Shown one piece after another: positions 38,488-48,238 of a stretch of DNA of 64,000 nt. The notes under the pieces are model-generated. The model made no database searches. It was not told the DNA's origin and saw only the letters and a program-made list of their open reading frames with translations. The position numbers and the translations under genes were made by a program. Each line of letters begins with the position of its first letter. The first letter of the stretch is position 1. The stretch comes from Mrakia gelida (Eukaryota > Basidiomycota > Tremellomycetes > Cystofilobasidiales > Mrakiaceae). The stretch lies in contig BRON01000001.1 in NCBI GenBank assembly GCA_024345305.1, positions 372,001-436,000 of the forward strand. Reading direction: 5' to 3'.

Positions 38488-39279
38488 ATGTTCCCTTCTC
38501 TTCCTCGAGCCATGCTTCCTTCCCTCTCTCGCTTCGCCCTCCCCCCTTCCACCAGCCAACGACGTTTGATCAACAACATTAAGTACTTCAAAGATCACAT
38601 GGTGACCCTCGACGTCCTGCCGTACGCATTTTCTTTCTTTTCGTTGAACAGAAGAGGGACGACTCATCGATCTGTCGAGCAGTCGAAGCTGATTCTTTCG
38701 CTTCTTCCATCAGACTTTGGGTACTTGCGGGAGGAGCTATAGCGGCAGGAGGGTGGTTCATGGTGAGAGCTGCTGAGGGACCTGATGGTGAGTCCGATTG
38801 AGAAGGATCGCGGTGAACGGGAAGGAAAAGAGAAACGTCGAAAGCTGACCGCTTCCTTGCTCATCAACTCCCTGCCTTCTCTTCTTCCTCCTCCAGTCAT
38901 CTGGGACAGCAAGAACAACCCAACACCGTGGGAGAATGTCAAACCGAATCAGCAAGTAAAATTATCCGCTGTTCGTCCCTGCTTCTTTCTGTCCACCCAT
39001 CGCTCCGTTCCGACGCGTCGTCCATCTCGCGCGTTCTCTCTTTTATACTCCACGAGCTCTGGTCGCCCAAAGACTGACAATCGTGCATTGATATGTTGCT
39101 TCTTCTGAAATACAGGGAAGCCGACACTACGATGGCGAGCCGTGAGTCCCTCTCTGTTTCCCTCCCTATCCGTCAAAACATCGTTCGCGTCGACGACGAT
39201 CCTGAGCTCGAATCTGACCAGCTCATGCAGCGTGACGACTTTCTGGTGGTTCAAAAGGTATAAACGCGAGAAGTTCTGA
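38488..39279 (+). CDS. NDUFA4/MLRQ-like respiratory subunit, copy 2
   Basis: Paralog of copy 1 at 26 kb, in the opposite orientation and with the same five-exon plan. Exon 1 is MFPSLPRAMLPSLSRF to NIKYFKDHMVTLDVLP. Exon 2 is the helix LWVLAGGAIAAGGWFMVRAA. Exon 3 is VIWDSKNNPTPWENVKPNQQ, whose 20 residues are identical to copy 1. Exon 4 is GSRHYDGEP and exon 5 YKREKF. The presequence and helix have diverged while the WDSKNNPTPW block has not, which argues that both copies are under selection. The protein is expected in the mitochondrial inner membrane with cytochrome c oxidase. It follows the TRK gene on the same strand. Confidence 0.82.
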
Positions 39280-40098
39280 AGGTGCGGGCGGATACGGGGA
39301 GAGGGTCTCGTTGCTCAGCAGCAGCGAAATGGGAAGGTTGTCGGATTCGGAAGATGCATGACTGTCATTCCACCCTTCTGTTTAGACCGACGTTGCCTTG
39401 GCAATAATCTCCGAATAAGCGACCGTCTGAGAAGATAGTGGCTAGATACATAGATGCGGACGCGAGGACCAGCTCCCTCTCTCGTTTCGTTTCCGCAACG
39501 ACGCGTCGACTCTCTTCCTACCTCCCTCCCTTCCTTCCTACCTCGCTCCCTTCCTTACCCTCCGTCCCACACTCCTGCGGCTCCCACAAATTTGAATCCC
39601 TTCCTTCTGTTCTCGTGGTGAAGCGAGCGTTGCGCACCGGTACCGAGTTGCCGGACGTGTCGAGCTGGGTTGTCCCTCCCCGTCAACGCGTCGAAGAGGT
39701 CGCTTTCCCTCTCATTGACCTCACCGATTCTTCTTCTCTACTCTCTGTACAGCTTTAGGCAACTGCATGAATATCTAGGGCATCTGTTCGAAAAGAGACG
39801 CGGAAAGAAGCGAAAGAAGAGGAGGTCAGCTCGCGTTCGACGGCTCGACTCGATCTCGTCTCGTCTCGTCTTCTTCGCCTCGATCACGAAAAGACGAAAG
39901 AGACAACAGCTCACCTAGTTTTGAGTCGTATCGTCCGTGACGTGGCCTTCGCACAAAGCTGAAGGGAGAGCGAAGGTCAGCGTCGGTTTCGTTCGACGTT
40001 GAGCTCGTCGATCTCACTCGTTCGACCCTTCTCTCCTCCGCCACAGCGCCACAGCACCAAATCAAGGACTCACGTGTAGCCCGTCTTGGTCTCTTTCA
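39280..40098. other. mostly intergenic, possible tiny spliced gene
   Basis: On the minus strand a chain of three short exons can be read: MKETKTGYT near 40104, then FVRRPRHGRYDSKL near 39945, then DALDIHAVA and stop near 39760. They are linked by GTGAG donors and CTGAC branch sites. The product would be only about 32 aa, and I cannot tell whether it is real or the 3' part of another transcript. Nothing else stands out. Confidence 0.3.
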
Positions 40099-40508
40099 TC
40101 AGAGACCGCTGACTCCCTTCACCTCCCCACCGTCACCAACCTCCAGCCCTCCACCCTCCTTCCTCCACTCTCGTTCCCTCTCCTCCTTCTCCCTCCGCTT
40201 CGGCGCGCTCCTCCACAGCACCCAACAATGCACGGAGAAATGATATGCCAGTCCCACTATCCACATCGGAGGTGGGTGTCCCTGAAGTAGGAGAAGGTGA
40301 TGTAGACCAAGACGCTGTCGAGGAGTTGGAGGAGGAACTGGCGAAGGATCTTGGCTCGCTGGACGCTGCGGTCGTTCGGGGAGGAGGAGTAAGGGAGAGA
40401 GGTCGATGGGGTGGATTTGTGTTGAGAGGTAATGAGAGAGTGGGGTCGAGGAGGGGAAGGCGAGGATGGTTGAGAAGACGGAAGGGAGGCGGAGGAGGAG
40501 GAGGTCAT
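40099..40508 (-). pseudogene. small two-helix membrane protein, apparently frameshifted (family copy C)
   Basis: The ATG at 40508 opens MTSSSSASLPSSQPSSP and runs through the first hydrophobic segment (LLDSVLVYITFSYF) to a stop near 40259. The second helix (PMWIVGLAYHFSVHCWVLWR) and the basic tail (SAPKRREKEERERE) continue in another frame to the stop at 40099. The frames overlap between about 40265 and 40290, where a one-base change would join them. I see no intron of normal size that could do so. Confidence 0.5.
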
Positions 40509-40773
40509 AGCTGTTCGAGGAAGAGGAGAACAAGGGCGGAGAAGCCGTTGAGCTCTCTTTCAGACGAAAATATACTGGAGAAGAAGTTGTAGAGTCTCAA
40601 AGAGATATACGGACCTTTGGAATTCGGGACTAAGAGGTCGAGCTGAGAGGGAGCGAATAGAAGAGAAGCGAAGGTGAGCTTGAGATGTTGAGCTCGACGG
40701 TTCCTCCCCTTCCTTCCTCTCCCCTCCTCGTCCCAGCGCCTCGCTCACGGTCGGGAAAGGAACTCACTCGTAG

Positions 40774-41211
40774 TCACTTCAGCATCATCGTTCTCTCGTC
40801 TGCCTTCTCCTCTCCTGCCCTGCCCTTCTCTCCTCCTCCTCCAAGCTCTCCCTCCTCGCTCTCATCCCTCCTCCTCGCGGCAATCTCCCTCTTCACCCCT
40901 CTCCACTTCCTCCAGCTCTTCCACCCACTTCCTCCGTACCAGATGACGGCGAGTCCATAACCGATCAGAGCGAAGACGGTCGACCTTGTGGGTCCTTTGG
41001 TGTTGAAAACGTGAAGGAAACCCCCGAGGAAGATGGCGGCGCTGCTGCCTAAGCCGACATTGCAGATGAGCACGATGAGAGCGGATTTGGACGACAGAGG
41101 AGGGGAAGAGTCGATGGAGGTGGATTCGGTAGGGGTGAGAGTAGTCATTGCTGGCGAGAGGAGAGGAGATGGAAGAGAGGGGAGGGAAGGAGACGAGCTG
41201 GACGGGCTCAT
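40774..41211 (-). CDS. small two-helix membrane protein (family copy D)
   Basis: This 145-aa protein opens MSPSSSSPSLPSLPSPL and has helix 1 ALIVLICNVGLGSSAAIFLG, a loop with FNTKGP, helix 2 STVFALIGYGLAVIWYGGSG and the charged tail WKSWRKWRGVKREIAARRRD. The ATG at 41211 was chosen because it gives the Ser/Pro-rich start shared with the family; the frame is open further upstream. It is the second of four tandem minus-strand copies in 40.1-42.9 kb. Confidence 0.6.
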   Translation of the reverse strand: MSPSSSSPSLPSLPSPLLSPAMTTLTPTESTSIDSSPPLSSKSALIVLICNVGLGSSAAIFLGGFLHVFNTKGPTRSTVFALIGYGLAVIWYGGSGWKSWRKWRGVKREIAARRRDESEEGELGGGGEKGRAGEEKADERTMMLK

Positions 41212-41486
41212 GGTCGTTCGTTGAGGAAGAGGAGCGAGGGTCGAGAGTGCTCTTTCGAGGACGAGGGAGGTTTGACTCCGAGAAAACACATATCGACTAA
41301 CACCGGACGAGATCCATGACCATCTTTCCCACCTCCTACCGATGTTGAAAATCTTCGCCTGAGAAGAAGAAGGAAATAAGAAGAGTCGATCCATCAGCCC
41401 TTGTTCTTCCAAGCTTAACAGTTCCTCCCTCCCTCCACCCATGCCGCTGTGTGTCTTTCAACTCACCTTCTCTTGCCCCAGTACAA

Positions 41487-41888
41487 TCAGCTCTCCACCT
41501 TCTCTACCGACGACTTCTCTCCTTTCCCCCCTAAGCTCAACAACACCTCCTTCTCGTCCCCCTCCTCCCTCTGCCTCAGCTCTCTCGCCTCCCTCTCCCT
41601 CCTCGCCCAAATCCTCCTCCCCAACCAGGTCATCCAAACCGAAGCCCCAAACAGCGTGCTCGTCACCCCAGAGATCCCTACACGCCAGTAGCCTGAGATT
41701 GAGCATCCTGGGGTGATGGAGCTGAGTTCGACGACCGTGGCGACGAGATGAATGAACGAGAGGAAGGTCCAGAAGAGCAAGGCGAGGAGCCAGCCGGAGG
41801 AGGTTGTAGGAGGCTCGGAGAGATAGCGGAAGAAGAGGTAGATGTTTTGGCGGAGGGAGGGAGGGGAGGGTGAGGGTGGAGTGGACAT
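41487..41888 (-). CDS. small two-helix membrane protein (family copy E)
   Basis: This 133-aa protein opens MSTPPSPSPPSLRQNIYLFF and has helix 1 GWLLALLFWTFLSFIHLVA, a loop with ITPGCS, helix 2 VGISGVTSTLFGASVWMTWL and the tail GRRIWARREREARELRQREE. It keeps the family order without a detectable intron. An ATG further upstream in the same frame is possible, but the chosen one matches the start type of its neighbours. Confidence 0.6.
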   Translation of the reverse strand: MSTPPSPSPPSLRQNIYLFFRYLSEPPTTSSGWLLALLFWTFLSFIHLVATVVELSSITPGCSISGYWRVGISGVTSTLFGASVWMTWLGRRIWARREREARELRQREEGDEKEVLLSLGGKGEKSSVEKVES

Positions 41889-42507
41889 GGTCGTGGTGGT
41901 TGGTGGTTGGAGGTTTGAAGAAGAAAGGGAACGAGGGAGACTGAGAGCGAGACATTCGAGGTTTGGACAGCTCCGTTGGAGTTTGTTTTGAAGGCTGAAG
42001 GACGCGCGAGAGGTCTGAGTACTGCTGGTGAGGATTCGAAGAAGGTCTGATTTGGAGGAAACAAGCTTGAGAAGGGAGGACGGAGAGAGGAGAAGGGGGA
42101 TGGAGCGGGTAGTCACTCGCCGTGAGTCGCGACGCGAGCTCGACCTCTTCCTTTTCCATCGTCAGGCCCCCTTCTGTCACGACAGCTCTCGTACCCGAAT
42201 TTATAACGATCCGCACCGCCTCCTTGGGACTCTCGCACGAGAGAGAGAGAGGGCGAGGGACGGTCAAGGATGAGGCGAAGAGGGAACGAAAGATAAGCTT
42301 TCAATCCCTCGACTCCTTCAGTCTCGCCCACAGAAACTACATATGTACGTCGCCCAATCACGACTCCTCATCAACCCTCTCCTCCTTTAGAAGCTGCTCC
42401 TCCAGTCGGAGCTGGTAGAAAGGCCAAAACGAGAGCAGAGTCAGCCCTGCCGTCGTGCCAGCTCACCGCCCTCCCTCCCTCGCCTCGTCCCCTCAAACTC
42501 ACTCACC

Positions 42508-42945
42508 TTAGACCTCAAGCATCTCCCTCTTCTCGCTGGCATCTCCAGCTTCAACAACCTTCTCCTCTCCACCCTCAACATCCCACAACCTCTCCGCCTC
42601 ATTCCCCTCCACCTCCCTCCTCCTCCTCTCCCTCAACGCCTCCCTCCTTACGTTCCACTTCCTTCTCCCAGAGACCCCGTACACGAGCACACAGAAAGCG
42701 TAGCACCCCGACACCCAAAGAGATTGCTCAGGGGCGTAGGTGAGCTGAGTGGTGATGCAGACGCAGTAGACGAGCGAGCAGAGGAGGTCGAGGAGGATGC
42801 CGAGGAGGTAAGGGGTCGAGGTAGGGTCGTTGGCTTTGATGAAGAACGCTTGGAGTTTCTGGGTTCGGGTGAGAGGGAGGCTGGTAGGAGGAGAGGAGGC
42901 TTGGGCCTCGGGAAGGAGGAGGGGAGTAGGGGAGGGGGAGGACAT
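42508..42945 (-). CDS. small two-helix membrane protein (family copy F)
   Basis: This 145-aa protein opens MSSPSPTPLLLPEAQASS. After LQAFFIKANDPTS it has helix 1 YLLGILLDLLCSLVYCVCIT, a loop TQLTYAPEQS, helix 2 LWVSGCYAFCVLVYGVSG and the tail RRKWNVRREALRERRRREVE. The FF(I/R)..xxPTS segment before helix 1 and the RKW..RR tail are shared with copies E and G. Confidence 0.65.
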   Translation of the reverse strand: MSSPSPTPLLLPEAQASSPPTSLPLTRTQKLQAFFIKANDPTSTPYLLGILLDLLCSLVYCVCITTQLTYAPEQSLWVSGCYAFCVLVYGVSGRRKWNVRREALRERRRREVEGNEAERLWDVEGGEEKVVEAGDASEKREMLEV

Positions 42946-43265
42946 GCTGTGGTGGATGGAGGGAAGAAGGGAGGACGAAGGACGGAGGGAGGTTGAACAG
43001 GTCGGTCTATTTTGAGGGGGGAACGAGAGAAGTGACGATTTTTCTACTGCTTGGCGAAAGGCGGCAGAGTCGGAAGTATGAAATCTTCATCGTCCCTATC
43101 AGAAGCGATGCTCGATTCGCTCAGCGACCTGAAGTCTACGAGAGGAGAGAGACGGTTGGGTAGTCACCGGCATCTCCCCTTCGTTTCGTTCGAGCCCAAC
43201 ATTTCCGGTTCGCCTTGTCTTCTCTCCACCAACGGCCATCATCTCCTCCTCATCACCTTTTTCGG

Positions 43266-44499
43266 ATGAGCTTGGTTATCACTCCTTCAGGTCCCCTCAT
43301 CTTTGATCGTGCGTTTCTGATTCCCTCTCTGCAGCAGCGTGTCCCGAACGAAACGAGACGCAAGCTGACCTCCTCTCGTCTTCCTCTTCCTCCCTCGACT
43401 TGAGCTTCTTAGGCCCTTCTACCCACCTCACCCAGAAGATCCTCGTCTTCAGTAATCCCAATGATGAACCTATACTTTTCAAAGTCATGACTACCTCTCC
43501 TTCGAAGGTAAGCACTTTGGCAAACCTTCGCGGGTTTCGTTTCGAGCGAGAGAGCTCTCGAACCTCTTTCTCTCTTGCTCACTCCTTCGAACCCTTTGTT
43601 CGCCGATTCCACAGTACTGCGTACGACCAAACAGCGGCAGGATTAATCCTGGAGAGGAAGTCGAGGTGGTTTGTGAGTCGACCTCAGCTCAACCTTCTTC
43701 GTCTTCTTTTGCGTCGCGTCTTCAGTTCCCATCGTCCTTCCCCGAACCTGACCCGATCTCTTCCTTTCCTTTCCCTCTTTCAAGTCCTCAAGCAGCCTCT
43801 GGAACAGGGGAAGACTCGCGCATCAGGCTCAATAGGGAAGGACAGGTTCCTCGTCAAGTCTGTTCAGGTCGACGCGTCGGAACTGGACTCGAAATCGCCC
43901 ACGGGAATCGAGCTTTCCCCGAGCCTGAGGGTGTGTCTTCCACCATCTCTGGGAGCCCGTTCTGGGCTTGAGCGAAGCGCTGATCGTCACCTCTTTGTTT
44001 GACGCTCGTTCTCGCAGTGGAACCTGATGGAGAAGTCTCGAGACTACAAGATCTACGAGCAGAAGTTCCGGTGTGTCTACGCGGACAGTTTAGGAGACGC
44101 GACCTGGTCGTGGTCGAGCTGGCTGTCTTGGATGGGAAGAAGAGTGGAAAGAAGGACCAAAGAAGATTGATGTGATGTCGTTTTGAGGCAGTTGGGAGAC
44201 GACGCGCTCTTCGCTCTTCTTCTCATTTCAGTGGACCCCAGGATGCCCTGTTGAACGTGAACGATGAACTTGACAGGACACCGAAGTACGAGCAATTTTT
44301 CCGACATCGTAAATCGGGAAAGAACAGGAGGAAGGAGGAAAGGGAGATGATCTCGTCCGCGTCGCTGACCTTCCTCTCCCTACATACCGGATACCCCCCT
44401 TTTGTTCCCCCCCTGGCCGATTCGGACCTGAGGCAAGCACAGAGCTCGCGATTTTATCCACAACGCCGATCCGAAGTCCAGAGGTGGGGACGGACCTGA
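43266..44499 (+). CDS. VAP/Scs2-type MSP-domain protein (3' end uncertain)
   Basis: Exon 1 starts MSLVITPSGPLIFD. A GTGCGT donor and a TTAG acceptor join it to RPSTHLTQKILVFSNPNDEP, then ILFKVMTTSPSK, YCVRPNSGRINPGEEVEVV, FLKQPLEQGKTRASGS, KDRFLVKSVQV and WNLMEKSRDYKIYEQKFR. This is a complete major sperm protein domain, including the FKVMTTSP and YCVRPNSG blocks. VAP proteins sit on the ER and bind FFAT-motif partners at membrane contact sites. The last exons are unclear: one splice choice gives RGPQDALLNVNDELDR and KYEQFFRHRK, another ends earlier near 44170. I did not find the expected C-terminal membrane anchor with confidence. The gene sits within the cluster of small membrane proteins. 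Confidence 0.75.
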
Positions 44500-44761
44500 A
44501 GCAAGCACCTCAAAACGAAGAGAGACGATCTCGGAGGTCAGCTCGACATTGGACGTCTCCGCCTCCTCTGTTTTCGCCTCGCTGCGACGAGTGTGACTCC
44601 TTCAGGGGTAAAGTCAGCACCCTCATACAATGTTTATCGTGCGCGTCGAGGTCGAAAAGTTGAAAGAGAGGTGTGGAGGCAATAGGCCTCAAACGAAACA
44701 GACCGATCCTCCTTCGATCCTTCCTCCCTCCCTTGCCACACCCCTCGAGCCTCAAACAGCC

Positions 44762-45139
44762 ATGTCGACTCCCATCCAACCTCCTCGGACTACTTCCTAT
44801 CCTCCTCTCAACTCCCCAGAACCTCATCCAGACTCGTTCGCTGGAATAATGCTCGCCGCTCAACGCCAAAGGGAAGACCCGTTCTCGACCGTCTTCCTCA
44901 CCACCCTCTTGCTCTTCATCCTCTCCTTCATCGTTTACACCCTCGTCTTCATCGCCCTCTCCTTATCCCTCTTCCCCAAACCCATGCCCGCCATCTTCAA
45001 CGTCGCTTTCGGATCGGCCGCTGTCATCTTCGGATTCCTGAGCAGGTGGAAGTGGGGAAAGCGAAGGGATGCGGTGAGGGAGAGGAGAAGGAGGGAAGGT
45101 TTGCTGGAGAAGGAGGAGGGACGGGTGAGTCCTAGTTGA
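44762..45139 (+). CDS. small two-helix membrane protein (family copy G)
   Basis: This 125-aa protein opens MSTPIQPPRTTSYPPLNS and has helix 1 FLTTLLLFILSFIVYTLVFI, a loop LFPKPMP, helix 2 AIFNVAFGSAAVIFGFLS and the tail RWKWGKRRDAVRERRRREGL. The tail closely parallels copy F (RRKW..RREALRERRRRE), pointing to a shared origin. The ATG lies in a CC-ATG-TC context. A GTGAGT just before the stop leaves open a further exon. Confidence 0.65.
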   Translation: MSTPIQPPRTTSYPPLNSPEPHPDSFAGIMLAAQRQREDPFSTVFLTTLLLFILSFIVYTLVFIALSLSLFPKPMPAIFNVAFGSAAVIFGFLSRWKWGKRRDAVRERRRREGLLEKEEGRVSPS

Positions 45140-45663
45140 CGAGGGGGTATGGTTCGGGGTACAAAGATATAGAGGGTGAGTTCTTGGGTGGAGAGAGAGC
45201 GACGGGACGAAGAAAGAAGGAGAGACGAACGAGGGGAGGGAAGGGTGAGGAGGAGTTGATGAGCTCAAGCTTCACCAGCTTCACCTACTTTTGACGAGCG
45301 CTGACTCTCGCCCTTTCTCCTTGGATTCTGCTTCCAACAGTAGATTGGTCTCGAAGCCTATGTATGCAGAACTTCCGTCGTACGTTGTCCATCGAAGCAA
45401 AGAACTGGGAAAGGAGAACGACAACGGAGTCCGAACGAAGGTCATCAGCCTTGCAAGACGCGTCGGGTCCATGCGAAGGCTCGCTGCCCTGTCAACGATC
45501 TTCTTTCTCTCTCCCACTTCACACGAGAGTCAGGTTCTCATCCTCTGACCGTCTTCACCCACGTCGTCAAAGCTTTCGCACAGCCCTCCGGCAGAGTGAC
45601 ACCCGAAATCAACCCCGCCACGACCTGTTCCTCCTCCTTGCCTCCTCCCCTCCAACCACCATC

Positions 45664-45993
45664 ATGTCCTCCCTCCTCCCTCGGACTCGGTCCCTCTTTA
45701 GCGGACTCAATCACTCCCCTCGCTTCACAGACGATCCCCTCTCGGGCGAGTTCCTCTCACGCTTGATCGCAAACTTCATCCTCATCCTCCTCCCCTCTGG
45801 ATTCTTCGCCTGGACCGTCTGCATCGTCGTCGACTACATGGCGATCTTCATCTGCGTCTTCGTGATCCAGCTTGCCGTGGGGATGTTTTCGTGGAACTTG
45901 CGGGCGAGGTGGGAAGCGTTGAAGAGATGGGAGGACGAGAAGAAGGGAAAGGGAGTTGGAGGGGAGGAGGGACGGTTGGTGTTTAGTGACTGA
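45664..45993 (+). CDS. small two-helix membrane protein (family copy H)
   Basis: This 109-aa protein opens MSSLLPRTRSLFSGLNHS and has helix 1 IANFILILLPSGFFAWTVCI, then VVDYMAIFICVFVIQLAVGM as helix 2, and the tail SWNLRARWEALKRWEDEKKG. It is shorter than its neighbours and lacks the Pro-rich start, but it keeps the helix-helix-RARW order. No intron is evident. Confidence 0.6.
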   Translation: MSSLLPRTRSLFSGLNHSPRFTDDPLSGEFLSRLIANFILILLPSGFFAWTVCIVVDYMAIFICVFVIQLAVGMFSWNLRARWEALKRWEDEKKGKGVGGEEGRLVFSD

Positions 45994-46667
45994 GGGAAGG
46001 AGAGGGAAGTGAACCAGGAGTGGTGATAGGGGTTGATCAATACTTTCGGTACGGTAACTTAACTTAGAGCGGTCTAGTAAGCAAGGAGGCGACGACGAGA
46101 AGGAGGACGGAAGACGAGCGGACGAGACTGCTCTTCATCACCTTCCGTTGCTCACCTGGTCTCTCTCTTCTCCTTTCAACAGGTCAGCACGTCTTGAGGC
46201 AAGTCGCTTCACGCCGTCTCGAGATCACGGCGACGAGTCAAGAAGGAGGAGCTTTAAAAAACGACGGCGAGCGACGCGTCGAGAGAATCGATGATCGACA
46301 TCTGTGATCTTCGTGGGATAAGTGGGGACTTGGAGAGCGTGTCAGAAGAGCAGTATAGTGCATAGCTACTACGACGAATCGAGCTGAGGTGCTACCCGAG
46401 AGGAGCAGAACGAGAAGACGCGGGCGAAAGGTGATCAACACGACGCGACTCCGATGAAGCGCTTACTGGATCGCCTTCCCTTGCGGAAAAGCTTCTTGCA
46501 TGGATCTGAGACATAGCACAGGTGAGAGTGAAGATCTCCGTGCGTCAAAGCAAGGACCGCAAGGACGAGGAGAAGGGCGAGTGCATTTTTTGTCGACGTT
46601 TTCCAAGTTCAGCTCCTAGTCAGCGCTGACAAAATTTCTGAGACATTTGAGGACTCTCTTCATCTCA
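45994..46667. other. intergenic, upstream of tRNA
   Basis: No gene supported. The stretch contains GACGCG repeats and lies between the last small membrane protein and tRNA-Ser. Confidence 0.45.
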
Positions 46668-46760
46668 GGACAAGTAATCAAGTGGTTACGATGCTTCCTT
46701 GCTAATATTAACGATCGGAAGTGCCCTATGGGCGCACAGGTTCGAATCCTGTCTTGTTCG
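46668..46760 (+). tRNA. tRNA-Ser(GCT) with a short intron
   Basis: The acceptor stem GGACAAG pairs with CTTGTTC (one G-U), followed by discriminator G. The D-arm has AAGTGGTTAC in its loop. The anticodon stem CTTCC/GGAAG encloses TTGCTA, giving anticodon GCT, interrupted after position 37 by an intron of about 11 nt (46705-46715). The long variable arm GCCC-TAT-GGGC is diagnostic of a class II tRNA (Ser). The T-arm is ACAGG-TTCGAAT-CCTGT. A T5 run directly follows as RNA polymerase III terminator. It decodes AGC and AGU serine codons. Confidence 0.9.
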
Positions 46761-46765
46761 TTTTT
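46761..46765 (+). terminator. T-run terminator after tRNA-Ser
   Basis: A run of T directly follows the tRNA 3' end, as expected for RNA polymerase III termination. Confidence 0.7.
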
Positions 46766-47042
46766 GTCGTTCTTTTAGTTTTCTTCTTTCTTTTCCTGAT
46801 CGTTGACTCAAATAGATATGGGGCTAGTCTAGAGATGGGAGAGTTAATCGTACTGGGTTTCAAGTGCTAAGATGAAACAAACTGAGAAGGGACCGACGCG
46901 TCCGAATCGTCCCAACCCTCCTCAACCAACAGTCTCGTCCCAACGGAGACGAAAGGAGACGAAGATTCTGCGGAATGGCATGCATCTACTCGAAGTGTCT
47001 CAGCCTGAGCAGTAACCCGTCTTCTCTACCAGAAACCGAGCC

Positions 47043-47690
47043 TTAGCGAGGACCGACGAGCGGTCGAGGTTCGTTGAAGAACGGCTTCAGGTCTTGAGCT
47101 CGTCCAGATTCGGCATCGATGAGGGCTGCGACGAGCGTGTTGGCTTGAGGAGGCATGCGAACCTTGCCAGCGAGCTGAAGCAGAGTTCGAGTAACGACGG
47201 GGGGGAGGAGGGAGGAATCAGCGCGGTTCGACGCGTCGAACGGGAGGGGAAGAACCACAGGACGAACGATATCCCCAGGGGTAATTCCAGGCCATTGATA
47301 CATCTAGGTCGAAATGAAGATAACAAAAGAGGGGATGAAAGGTCAGAGGGTGAGAAGGGGACTCGAGAAGACGCGAACTCACGGCTTCATTCTCTTCCTT
47401 TCTCGCGATGAAGACTTGACCGACGAGTTGGAAGAAGCCACTTGATCGAACGTCTGCGCAAATGAAAGCGGAGTCAGGAATCCATGTTGAGTCTCGAACG
47501 AGAAGGGAGGAAGAACGAACAACTGAAAATTGGAGCTCGGTCGCGTCCAATCCTGACAAGTGAAAGTCGAAGAGCAGAGTCAGAGAAGTCGTTTGGAAGA
47601 GAGAGTGGGTGGCAAAACTCACTCTGCAGCACCTCCAGCGCCGTAGGGCCCAGCAACAACGGCGACGTCTGACCCAAGAGAAGGGAGGGA
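47043..47690 (-). CDS. hypothetical small multi-exon protein (5' end unresolved)
   Basis: Several minus-strand exons can be chained with CTGAC-type branch signals. They read VAVVAGPYGAGGAAE, then IGRDRAPIF, then NVRSSGFFQLVGQVFIARKE with ENEA, then MYQWPGITPGDI, then LAGKVRMPPQANTLVAALID ending LKPFFNEPRPLVGPR. I do not recognise the family. The consistent splice structure and low-bias sequence suggest a real gene of roughly 100-150 aa. The first exon was not found; a different frame choice is possible for the two upstream exons. Confidence 0.4.
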
Positions 47691-48238
47691 AGAAGGTCAG
47701 CGTCGCTGGCCGATGAAGAAGATCGAGACGACGTGTTCCGAGGAGAAACTACCACAGAGATCTGCCTCTCTCTCCGCCAGCAATCAATAAGATGAGACGT
47801 TACTCGCCCTAGACACCGACCCAGCTCTCGAATGCTATGTTCAGAGCTGCTGCTCGACGCAGAAAACAGACGGAAGCGAGCTCGAGGTCGAGAGACTCGG
47901 AAGTCGCACGCGAGGAGGATTTCCTCGCGAAGCACGTCGAGCTCAAGGCGTCCTTCCTTCCTTTTCGCCGGTGGTTCGTTTAGATTCTCCAACGACCACC
48001 AACACTTTCGGAATACGCTCGATCACCTTCCCTTCACCTCCCCCTCCGATATTGCACTCACTTTCTCCCTCGCCGTCCATATCGACGCCCTCTGCGACCT
48101 TCCCTCCCACGAGCTCGCCTCTCCTTCCCTCTCCTCCCCTCTAAGCTCTTCTCGCTACCGCCAACTTCTTTCCTCCACGCACGGAACGTTCATCGGACGA
48201 CCAAGGATTACCTACCCTCGATCTGAGCTCAGATACTA

